A stretch of DNA of 12,442 bases, from assembly GCA_947453285.1 (NCBI GenBank), contig CANGGA010000017.1, forward strand, positions 1-12,442, given 5' to 3'. Shown in pieces: positions 1-4,984 of this stretch. The stretch's first letter is position 1; the number at the start of each line of letters is the position of its first letter. The position numbers and the translations under genes are program-made. The notes under the pieces were generated by a model. The model searched no databases, had not been told where the DNA came from, and saw only the letters and a program-made list of their open reading frames with translations. Source of the stretch: Microbacteriaceae bacterium. Its GTDB lineage: Bacteria > Actinomycetota > Actinomycetes > Actinomycetales > Microbacteriaceae.

Positions 1-73
1 GATCCTGACGGGACTTGAACCCGCGACCTCCGCCGTGACAGGGCGGCGCGCTAACCAACTGCGCTACAGGACC
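1..73 (-). tRNA. tRNA-Asp (anticodon GUC), missing its discriminator base
   Basis: Read on the minus strand, this folds into a full cloverleaf. The acceptor arm GGTCCTG (67-73) pairs with CAGGATC (1-7) with one G-T wobble. The D-loop contains AGTTGGTTA, the anticodon stem CCGCC/GGCGG encloses the loop CTGTCAC with anticodon GTC, and the T-loop is GTTCAAG. GTC reads the GAC/GAU codons of aspartate. Position 1 corresponds to base 72, so the discriminator base and any encoded CCA lie outside the window. It follows tRNA-Glu by 23 bases on the same strand, so the two are probably co-transcribed. A Glu-Asp-Phe cluster is common in actinobacteria, and tRNA-Phe may lie just beyond the edge; that last point is inference. 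Confidence 0.96.
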
Positions 74-96
74 TAATGACGCTACAACTATCGAAA

Positions 97-172
97 TGGT
101 GACCCCAACGGGATTCGAACCCGTGCTACTGCCGTGAAAGGGCAGCGTCCTAGGCCACTAAACGATGGGGCC
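97..172 (-). tRNA. tRNA-Glu (anticodon UUC), with encoded CCA
   Basis: The minus strand gives a complete cloverleaf of 73 nt. The acceptor arm GGCCCCA (166-172) pairs with TGGGGTC (101-107), the anticodon stem CTGCC/GGCAG encloses CTTTCAC with anticodon TTC, and the T-loop is GTTCGAA. The discriminator base is A at 100. It is followed by CCA on the transcript (97-99), so the 3' terminus appears to be genome-encoded. It is the first gene of a minus-strand tRNA pair with tRNA-Asp. UUC can read both glutamate codons with wobble. Confidence 0.97.
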
Positions 173-179
173 TACAAAG

Positions 180-206
180 TCGATACTTCATAGCACCAAG
201 GGTCAA
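180..206 (-). promoter_or_regulatory. Possible tRNA promoter
   Basis: On the minus strand, TTGACC (201-206) resembles a -35 box. TATCGA (180-185) lies 15 bases downstream as a possible -10 box, directly before the tRNA-Glu 5' end at 172. The spacer is shorter than the preferred 17 bases and the -10 match is poor, so this is only a candidate. Confidence 0.3.
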
Positions 207-286
207 GATTACCTGCGAAATGACCCAAACCGCAAGCCGAAGCCGATTGACAGATTTCGCTCAAGCTCGAATCAGTGGTCACAACG

Positions 287-292
287 TAAATT
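287..292 (+). promoter_or_regulatory. Candidate -10 element for a leaderless NlpC/P60 transcript
   Basis: TAAATT fits the actinobacterial TANNNT -10 pattern and ends six bases before the ATG at 299. Transcription would therefore begin at or next to the start codon. No Shine-Dalgarno sequence is visible before this ATG, which fits leaderless initiation. I see no good -35 box 16-19 bases upstream (264-270 reads AGCTCGA), so promoter strength and identity are uncertain. Confidence 0.4.
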
Positions 293-298
293 TGATGC

Positions 299-1510
299 AT
301 GACCTCACGGATTTCGCGCGCCATTTTGGCATTCGTCGCAATCCTTGGGCTCTTGTTTACTTCTTATGTAAACAATTCGGCCTTCGCGGTGCCGAATCCG
401 GTGCCTTCTTACCCGTCGGCAGCTGAGGTTGCCGCCGCCAAGAAGAAGGTCGCCTCAAAGAAGGCGATGATCAAGCGCATCGAAGCAATCATCGTTGGGC
501 TAACCGATAAGGCCGACGCCGCCGAACGCGTTGCCCAGATAAAGGGTGAGACGTACAGCATCGCAAAAGACGCGTATGACCAAAAGGCCGCTCAGGTCGC
601 AACGCTTCAGTCGCAGGCCGATGCTGCAATGGCTCAGGCAAACCAGGCGATGCGTCAACTTGGGCAGATCGCCGGGCAAATGTTTCGAAGCGGAGCAGCC
701 GGAACTTCGCTGACTCTCTTTCTGAATTCCAACAATGCGAGCGATCTTCTCTATCAACTTGGTGCACAGGACAAGTTGGCTCAGACCAGCAACACAATCT
801 ATTTGCGTTCGGTGCAGAAACAAAAATATGCTCAGTCGCTCGCAAACGAATTGAAGGCGGCGAAGGTTGAACTCGCTGCCCGCAAGGCCGTTGCCCAAAC
901 CGCATATAACGATGCACAAACCGCAGCTAATACTGCGCAGTCGTTAGTGAACAAAAACGTTTCGTTGAATAAAACTTTTTATCACCAACTCGCTATCTTG
1001 CAGAACACCTCAGATGATCTAGAGCGTCAACGCGCTGAAGGCCTTGCCGCCGAACGACGTCAGGCGGCAGGCAGCGCAAAGATGGATGCACCAGAGCTCT
1101 ACACGGTCGGACCAGCCAACGCGGCAAAGGTAAACACCGCACTCGAATTTATGCGCCAGCAACTCGGTGAAAAGTATGTTCTAGGCGGAATGGGACCAAA
1201 CGTTTGGGACTGCTCTGGAATTACAAAAGCCGGATACGCTGCCGCCGGCATCTACATCGGAACTCACTCGGCAACCAACCAGTTCAGAACCATGGCTCAG
1301 GCACACAAGTTGGTTCCGCTGAATCAATTGCAGGTCGGTGACTTAATGTGGTACTCACAGGAGTCGGCATTCGATGGCGATAAATATCACGTCGTGGTTT
1401 ATGTCGGCGGCGGGCTAATGCTCGAAGCACCGAACCCGGCTCGCACAGTGCGCATCGTGCCGATTCGCTGGGGTGAAATGTTTCCGTACGCTGGTAGGCC
1501 GAGCGCTTAG
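299..1510 (+). CDS. Secreted NlpC/P60 peptidoglycan endopeptidase with coiled-coil N-terminal half
   Basis: This 403-residue protein is predicted to be exported and to cut peptide stems of peptidoglycan, as in daughter-cell separation by RipA-like hydrolases. Residues 1-30 form a signal peptide: charged MTSRISR, a hydrophobic core and a likely cleavage after AFA. Residues about 40-265 are Ala/Lys/Gln/Glu-rich and should form long coiled coils; such regions often autoinhibit or position these enzymes. Residues about 280-403 are the NlpC/P60 domain, with catalytic Cys305 in WDCSG, His364 in YHVVVY and Asn379 in EAPNP as the likely third residue, where His is more usual. The ATG at 299 is preferred because it places the signal peptide correctly; no ribosome binding site precedes it. 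The gene stands alone between the tRNA pair and a convergent operon. The exact substrate bond cannot be told from the sequence. Confidence 0.93.
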   Translation: MTSRISRAILAFVAILGLLFTSYVNNSAFAVPNPVPSYPSAAEVAAAKKKVASKKAMIKRIEAIIVGLTDKADAAERVAQIKGETYSIAKDAYDQKAAQVATLQSQADAAMAQANQAMRQLGQIAGQMFRSGAAGTSLTLFLNSNNASDLLYQLGAQDKLAQTSNTIYLRSVQKQKYAQSLANELKAAKVELAARKAVAQTAYNDAQTAANTAQSLVNKNVSLNKTFYHQLAILQNTSDDLERQRAEGLAAERRQAAGSAKMDAPELYTVGPANAAKVNTALEFMRQQLGEKYVLGGMGPNVWDCSGITKAGYAAAGIYIGTHSATNQFRTMAQAHKLVPLNQLQVGDLMWYSQESAFDGDKYHVVVYVGGGLMLEAPNPARTVRIVPIRWGEMFPYAGRPSA

Positions 1511-1531
1511 AAATCTTTGATTTCTAAGCGC
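1503..1531 (+). terminator. Perfect 13-bp hairpin overlapping the NlpC/P60 stop codon
   Basis: GCGCTTAGAAATC (1503-1515) and its exact reverse complement (1519-1531) flank a TTT loop. The TAG stop codon (1508-1510) lies inside the left arm. No T-tract follows, so this is not a textbook intrinsic terminator. It could stabilise the 3' end of the mRNA or act together with the next hairpin. Confidence 0.6.
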
Positions 1532-1547
1532 GGGAGCGTGGCGCGAA

Positions 1548-1574
1548 TAAAACTGCGTAGTTATCGCAGTTTTA
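1548..1574. terminator. Bidirectional terminator-like hairpin between convergent genes
   Basis: TAAAACTGCG (1548-1557) and its perfect complement (1565-1574) form a 10-bp stem with a 7-base loop. A-run and T-run ends give a U-rich tail on either strand; the minus-strand transcript continues TTTTATT. It lies between the ends of the plus-strand NlpC/P60 gene and the minus-strand NTF2-like gene, where a shared terminator is expected. Confidence 0.7.
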
Positions 1575-1613
1575 GCGACGCGGTGGCCGCACCCACCACT
1601 GGTGTCGATTTAC

Positions 1614-2006
1614 TTAAGGCTTCGCATCCCCGACGCGAGCCCAAGTCTTGGCAACGATCATCCAGTGACCGTCAATCTTGAGCAGGCTCAGGTAGTCCTG
1701 CATTACGCCGCCCATCATCTCGAGCTGAACGCGAGCAATGGCAAGCGAATCGTTTAGTTGGTCGACGAACAGAATCTCGTCGCGACGAGCCTCGCCCTTT
1801 TCGGCAGGCGACTTGCGATTCATCATGGCGTCTTTATAGACCGCAAACGAGCGGATATTTAGTTCACCGTCTGGAACGCCAAACAACGAGCAGCTCTCGT
1901 GAAATACCTGGTCGTAGAGGCTCATGTCTTGCACGTGCATTAGCTCGAAGTAGTTATCGAGCAAGGTGACGATGCCGACGTCAATTGAAGAGGTCTCGAG
2001 ATTCAT
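1614..2006 (-). CDS. NTF2-like (SnoaL / putative lumazine-binding type) protein
   Basis: This 130-residue protein looks like a complete small alpha+beta NTF2-fold domain. It has an N-terminal helix (VGIVTLLDNYFELMH), the segment FHESCSLFGV, and a C-terminal sheet ending in LSLLKIDGHWMIVAKTWAR, a typical closing strand pair of this fold. The nearest family I recognise is the putative lumazine-binding or DUF4440-like NTF2 group, whose members include enzymes and simple ligand-binding proteins. No catalytic residues can be assigned with confidence. Its ATG overlaps the stop of the upstream dehydrogenase by one base (TAATG), so it is probably made by translational coupling as the last gene of a ppa-SDR-NTF2 operon. 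It may act on or bind a small molecule related to the dehydrogenase substrate; that is inference. Confidence 0.82.
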   Translation of the reverse strand: MNLETSSIDVGIVTLLDNYFELMHVQDMSLYDQVFHESCSLFGVPDGELNIRSFAVYKDAMMNRKSPAEKGEARRDEILFVDQLNDSLAIARVQLEMMGGVMQDYLSLLKIDGHWMIVAKTWARVGDAKP

Positions 2007-2809
2007 TATTTGTCTTTCGGTTTGAACATGCTGAGCGCAACTGCAATAAGTGTCTTGCGACTGATCAGTCGACCAGAGGTGGCCATCACGTAGTTCATGC
2101 CTCCGGAGACGACGCTCGGTGGCGGGTTCTTCTTGTCTAGAGCCTTGATGGCAACCTCAACGACCTGCTCGACGGTTTGCATCATTCCGAAACCGTCGGT
2201 GCGCTTTCCTTCGCTTGCGACTTCGAAGAACTCGGTCTTGGTTCCACCAGGTGAGAGAGCGAGTGCCGAAACTCCGGTGCCCTTTAGTTCTCCCCACAGT
2301 GCCTCGGTGAATGAAAGCACGAATGCCTTGGTGGCCGCATAGACACCCATGTATGGAACCGGCTGGTAGGCCGCGGTGCTCGCGATGTTAACGATGACGC
2401 CATCGCCCTTGGCAACCATCGCTGGCAACGCCAATTTTGAAAGTTCAACGAGGGTCAAAACGTTTAGGTGAATTTCTTCGTTGAGCTTGTTGATGTTGCT
2501 CTTGTTGAATTCACCCATGGTTCCGAAGCCGGCGTTGTTGATCAAAACGTCGACGGCAATTTTCTTGCGAGCTAGAGTCTTGAATAACTCGTCGGCGGCG
2601 CCTTCTTCTGAAAGATCTGCGACAACAATCTGCACGTCAACTTTGTATTGAATCTTGACTGCGTCGGCAACTGCCTGCAAACGATCTTTACGACGAGCAA
2701 CGAGAACTAGATTCGCTCCACGAGCAGCAAGGCGATTCGCAAACTCAACACCGATGCCAGAACTCGCTCCGGTGATCAACGCGGTTTTGCCGCTGTAGTC
2801 GCGTGCCAT
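2006..2809 (-). CDS. Short-chain dehydrogenase/reductase (SDR), classical type
   Basis: This 267-residue protein is a classical NAD(P)-dependent SDR of the DltE-like group. The visible motifs are the cofactor loop TGASSGIG (13-20), VARR (37-40) after the second strand, NNAG (91-94) and catalytic Ser144 in NIAS, Tyr157 and Lys161 in the YxxxK motif. Arg39/Arg40 suggest NADPH preference. The C-terminal 60 residues are less conserved and do not reveal the substrate. The ATG at 2809 is chosen over a longer frame reaching 2890 because the protein then begins directly before the Rossmann fold and the extension has no SDR character. This start overlaps the ppa stop as TAATG, with no separate ribosome binding site, so translation should be coupled to ppa. 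The same type of overlap joins it to the NTF2-like gene downstream. Confidence 0.93.
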   Translation of the reverse strand: MARDYSGKTALITGASSGIGVEFANRLAARGANLVLVARRKDRLQAVADAVKIQYKVDVQIVVADLSEEGAADELFKTLARKKIAVDVLINNAGFGTMGEFNKSNINKLNEEIHLNVLTLVELSKLALPAMVAKGDGVIVNIASTAAYQPVPYMGVYAATKAFVLSFTEALWGELKGTGVSALALSPGGTKTEFFEVASEGKRTDGFGMMQTVEQVVEVAIKALDKKNPPPSVVSGGMNYVMATSGRLISRKTLIAVALSMFKPKDK

Positions 2810-3288
2810 TAGTGCTTGTAGCGTTCGATAGCTTCGGCGATTAGCTTCTCGGCAACATCCTTGCCTGCCCACTCGCCAACCTTGACCCACTTGCCTGGCT
2901 CGAGATCTTTGTAGTGAGAGAAGAAGTGAAGCAGTTCATTCTTGGTCTGCTCAGGAACATCATTGATGTCTTGGATGTGCGCCCAGCGAGGGTCTTTGGC
3001 AGGAACGCAGATGATCTTCTCATCGATGCCGCCGTCGTCTTCCATAGGAAGCACGCCAACCGGGCGAACCGACACAACTACACCCGGGTAAACCGGAAAC
3101 TCGAGAAGCACTAGAGCATCTAGCGGGTCGCCGTCGCCACCGAGGGTGTTGTCGAAATACCCATAGTCAACCGGGTAGACAAAAGGTGTGAAAAGCACGC
3201 GGTCTAGGTGAACGCGACCGGTCTCGTGGTCGACTTCGTACTTGTTGCGGCTTCCGCGTGGAATCTCGATGACAGCTTCGTATGGCAT
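2809..3288 (-). CDS. ppa: Inorganic pyrophosphatase, family I
   Basis: The enzyme hydrolyses cytoplasmic pyrophosphate to two phosphates, pulling forward reactions such as nucleotide salvage, tRNA charging and folate or pantothenate synthesis encoded nearby. At 159 residues it has normal length for a bacterial family I enzyme. The signature DGDPLD lies at 52-57, preceded by YPVDYGYF (38-45). Asp84 and Asp89, followed by Lys91 in the EDDGGIDEK segment, supply further metal and phosphate ligands, and RYKH closes the protein. The ATG at 3288 is preferred because MPYEAVIEIPRGSRNKYEVD is the standard family N-terminus and a GAGGAG ribosome binding site sits just upstream. The open frame runs further upstream to 3684, but that part overlaps tilS on the other strand and looks random. 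It is first in a three-gene operon and divergent from tilS. Confidence 0.97.
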   Translation of the reverse strand: MPYEAVIEIPRGSRNKYEVDHETGRVHLDRVLFTPFVYPVDYGYFDNTLGGDGDPLDALVLLEFPVYPGVVVSVRPVGVLPMEDDGGIDEKIICVPAKDPRWAHIQDINDVPEQTKNELLHFFSHYKDLEPGKWVKVGEWAGKDVAEKLIAEAIERYKH

Positions 3289-3349
3289 GTTGCTCCTCAA
3301 TAGGCTTATGGCAACAACTTTACCGATAGCCCAAAGCAGATAGGCCGGC
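3289..3349. promoter_or_regulatory. Divergent intergenic region between ppa and tilS
   Basis: This 61-bp gap must carry promoters for both directions. On the minus strand, GAGGAG (complement of 3293-3298) is a clear ribosome binding site four bases before the ppa ATG. On the plus strand, no Shine-Dalgarno sequence precedes tilS. TAGGCT-like and TAGCCC/TAGGCC hexamers occur, but none is placed well enough with a -35 box to call a promoter. Confidence 0.5.
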
Positions 3350-4363
3350 ATGCCAGAGCGCCCACGACTAACCCCCGCGATCGCAGATGTGCGTCGCGCG
3401 GTGCGTGAGTCTTGGCAGCGGCACGGGGTAGTCGCCGGCGACCAGATCTTGGTGGCCTGCTCGGGTGGGCCAGACTCGCTCGCGCTCGCGGCAGCCGCAA
3501 TCTTCGAGGGCAAGCGCGCCGGCATCGACGTTGGCGCTGTGATTGTGGAGCACGGATTGCAACCGGCAACCAAACTTGTGGCCGAAGAAACCATGCAAAC
3601 TCTTACCGTCCTTGGCGGTTCGCCGGTTATCGTGCGACCGGTCACGGTTGGCAGTGTTGGTGGCCCAGAGGCGGCGGCGCGCACCGCTCGTTATGAAGCA
3701 CTGGATGAAGCTGCCGCGGCCTTCGACGCAAAGTTTGTGATGCTAGGCCACACCCTGAACGATCAGGCAGAAACCGTGTTGCTTGGCTTGGCTCGCGGTT
3801 CGGGCAATCGCTCGCTAAACGGAATGGCCGAGCTAAACGGTCGCTACCTGCGACCGCTGCTCGACATTTCGCGCGAGACCACGGTCGCCTTCTGCACAGA
3901 CAGCGGGCTAACCCCGTGGCTTGACCCGCAAAACAAAGACGAGAAGTTCACGCGAGTTCGGGTTCGCGGAAACGTGATGCCGATGCTCGAGGCAGAGCTC
4001 GGCCCGGGAGTCGCCGAAGCTCTTTCGCGCACGGCCGACCAACTTCGGGAAGACGAAACCGCGCTCGCCCAATTGGCCGAAGACTACTTTGCCGAGGTCG
4101 CAAAGATTCGAGCAACGCAAATCGAAATCGATGTTGACGAATTCGCAGCCATGCCGCTCGCCATTCGCCACCGAGTCATCGCGCTCGCACTCGGCGTCTT
4201 GAAAGCACCCGAGTTTGCGAGGGTGCACATCCGTGCAATTGATGGCCTGGTTGACGACTGGCACGGGCAGAAACCACTCACGCTGCCAGGGGTTAGAGTA
4301 GAACGCACAGCAAGACAAATAGTTTTGAAAACAGCTAAGACACTCAAACCAGGAGCCTGCTAA
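3350..4363 (+). CDS. tilS: tRNA(Ile)-lysidine synthetase TilS
   Basis: TilS uses ATP to attach lysine to C34 of the CAU-anticodon tRNA-Ile, changing its identity from Met to Ile and its codon from AUG to AUA. The 337-residue protein has the N-type ATP pyrophosphatase P-loop SGGPDS at 38-43, VEHGLQ at 66-71, GHTLNDQAET at 133-142 and LARGSG at 147-152. The segment FTRVRVRGNVMPML (200-213) corresponds to the family's conserved Arg-rich motif. The C-terminus after about 240 is short, typical of actinobacterial TilS, which lack the extra domain of the E. coli enzyme. Start at ATG 3350 leaves about 30 residues before the nucleotide-binding strand, normal for the family. It is followed directly by hpt, whose ribosome binding site lies inside the 3' end of this gene. 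Confidence 0.95.
   Translation: MPERPRLTPAIADVRRAVRESWQRHGVVAGDQILVACSGGPDSLALAAAAIFEGKRAGIDVGAVIVEHGLQPATKLVAEETMQTLTVLGGSPVIVRPVTVGSVGGPEAAARTARYEALDEAAAAFDAKFVMLGHTLNDQAETVLLGLARGSGNRSLNGMAELNGRYLRPLLDISRETTVAFCTDSGLTPWLDPQNKDEKFTRVRVRGNVMPMLEAELGPGVAEALSRTADQLREDETALAQLAEDYFAEVAKIRATQIEIDVDEFAAMPLAIRHRVIALALGVLKAPEFARVHIRAIDGLVDDWHGQKPLTLPGVRVERTARQIVLKTAKTLKPGAC
4351..4355 (+). promoter_or_regulatory. Ribosome binding site setting the GTG start of hpt
   Basis: AGGAG lies inside the last codons of tilS, eight bases before the GTG at 4364, which follows the tilS TAA without a gap. This supports GTG as the true start and close translational linkage of the two genes. Confidence 0.8.
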
Positions 4364-4915
4364 GTGGATCTCGACAAAGTTGCCAACGACATAACAAAGG
4401 TGCTCGTCACCCCAGAAGAGATTCAGGCGAAGGTAAAAGAACTCGCCGGCGAACTAGATAAGAAGTATGTCGGCAAAGACGTTCTTCTAGTCGGCGTGCT
4501 CAAGGGCGCGGTCATGTTCATGGCTGACATCTCACGCGCAATGCAGATTCCGGTGCAGATGGACTGGATGGCTGTCTCGTCTTATGGTTCGGGCACTCAG
4601 TCTTCTGGCGTCGTTCGAATTCTCAAAGACCTCGATGCCGATGTGCTCGGTCGCCACGTTTTGATCGTCGAAGACATCATCGACTCAGGTTTGACCCTGA
4701 GCTGGCTAATCACCAACCTCAAGGCACGCGGTGCGGCATCGGTCGAAATCGTTGCCCTGCTTCGCAAGCCAGAGGCGGCAAAGGTAGACGTAAACGTTGC
4801 CTGGGTCGGCTTCGACATTCCAAACGAGTTCGTGGTCGGCTACGGCCTCGACTTTGCCGAGAACTATCGCACCCTGCCAGGCGTTGCGGTTCTCGACCCA
4901 AAGACCTACAGCTAA
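4364..4915 (+). CDS. hpt: Hypoxanthine (guanine) phosphoribosyltransferase
   Basis: The enzyme salvages hypoxanthine and guanine to IMP and GMP using PRPP, releasing pyrophosphate. The 183-residue protein shows the LKGAVMF loop (47-53), the flexible-loop start SSYGSGTQSSG (72-82), the PRPP-binding signature VLIVEDIIDSGLTL (99-112) with the acidic pair Glu103-Asp104, the base-binding Lys135 region, and WVGFDIPNEFVVGYGLDF (147-164), which stacks on and selects the 6-oxopurine. It starts with GTG directly after the tilS stop and has a good AGGAG site. The order tilS-hpt-ftsH is found widely in bacteria, including Bacillus and actinobacteria, so context agrees with the motifs. Relative preference for hypoxanthine or guanine cannot be read from the sequence. 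Confidence 0.97.
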   Translation: MDLDKVANDITKVLVTPEEIQAKVKELAGELDKKYVGKDVLLVGVLKGAVMFMADISRAMQIPVQMDWMAVSSYGSGTQSSGVVRILKDLDADVLGRHVLIVEDIIDSGLTLSWLITNLKARGAASVEIVALLRKPEAAKVDVNVAWVGFDIPNEFVVGYGLDFAENYRTLPGVAVLDPKTYS

Positions 4916-4946
4916 ACCATCGCTTTTTCACGCCTTGGGCGAACAA

Positions 4947-4971
4947 CTTTGGCAAGCGTCGTAGGCCAAAG
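4947..4971. repeat. 7-bp inverted repeat across the ftsH promoter
   Basis: CTTTGGC (4947-4953) and GCCAAAG (4965-4971) form a perfect inverted repeat with an 11-base spacer. The left arm covers most of the proposed -35 box and the right arm ends just before the -10 box, a suitable position for a repressor operator. There is no T-tract that would make it a terminator for hpt. No regulator can be named. Confidence 0.4.
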
Positions 4972-4978
4972 GTAGCCT
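4949..4978 (+). promoter_or_regulatory. Candidate promoter of ftsH-fol-pan operon, probably leaderless
   Basis: TTGGCA (4949-4954) matches five of six bases of the -35 consensus. TAGCCT (4973-4978) fits the actinobacterial TANNNT -10 pattern after an 18-base spacer. The GTG start of ftsH at 4985 begins seven bases past the -10 box, which is where transcription would start, so the mRNA may have no 5' leader. A weak AAAGGTAG at 4968-4975 could alternatively serve as ribosome binding site on a read-through transcript from hpt. Confidence 0.5.
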
Positions 4979-4984
4979 TATCCG

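Noticed and set aside
247..275. TTGACA (247-252) as -35 box for the NlpC/P60 gene
   Set aside because: The hexamer is perfect, but the -10 position after 17 bases reads AATCAG and neighbouring spacings are no better; the TAAATT nearer the start is the better -10 candidate, though 34 bases away.
489..919. Two overlapping minus-strand open frames opposite the NlpC/P60 gene
   Set aside because: They lie in two frames of the same stretch, a sign of stop-poor antisense sequence; the plus-strand protein is well supported.
2810..2890. N-terminal extension of the SDR up to 2890
   Set aside because: The extra 27 residues overlap ppa in another frame and have no SDR character; the ATG at 2809 gives a standard N-terminus and a TAATG overlap.
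3289..3684. Extension of the ppa frame to 3684
   Set aside because: It runs antisense through tilS with Ser/Ala/Pro-rich random composition; the family N-terminus and the GAGGAG site fix the start at 3288.
4930..4942. CGCC-TTG-GGCG as a terminator after hpt
   Set aside because: Only a 4-bp stem without a following T-tract, too weak to call.
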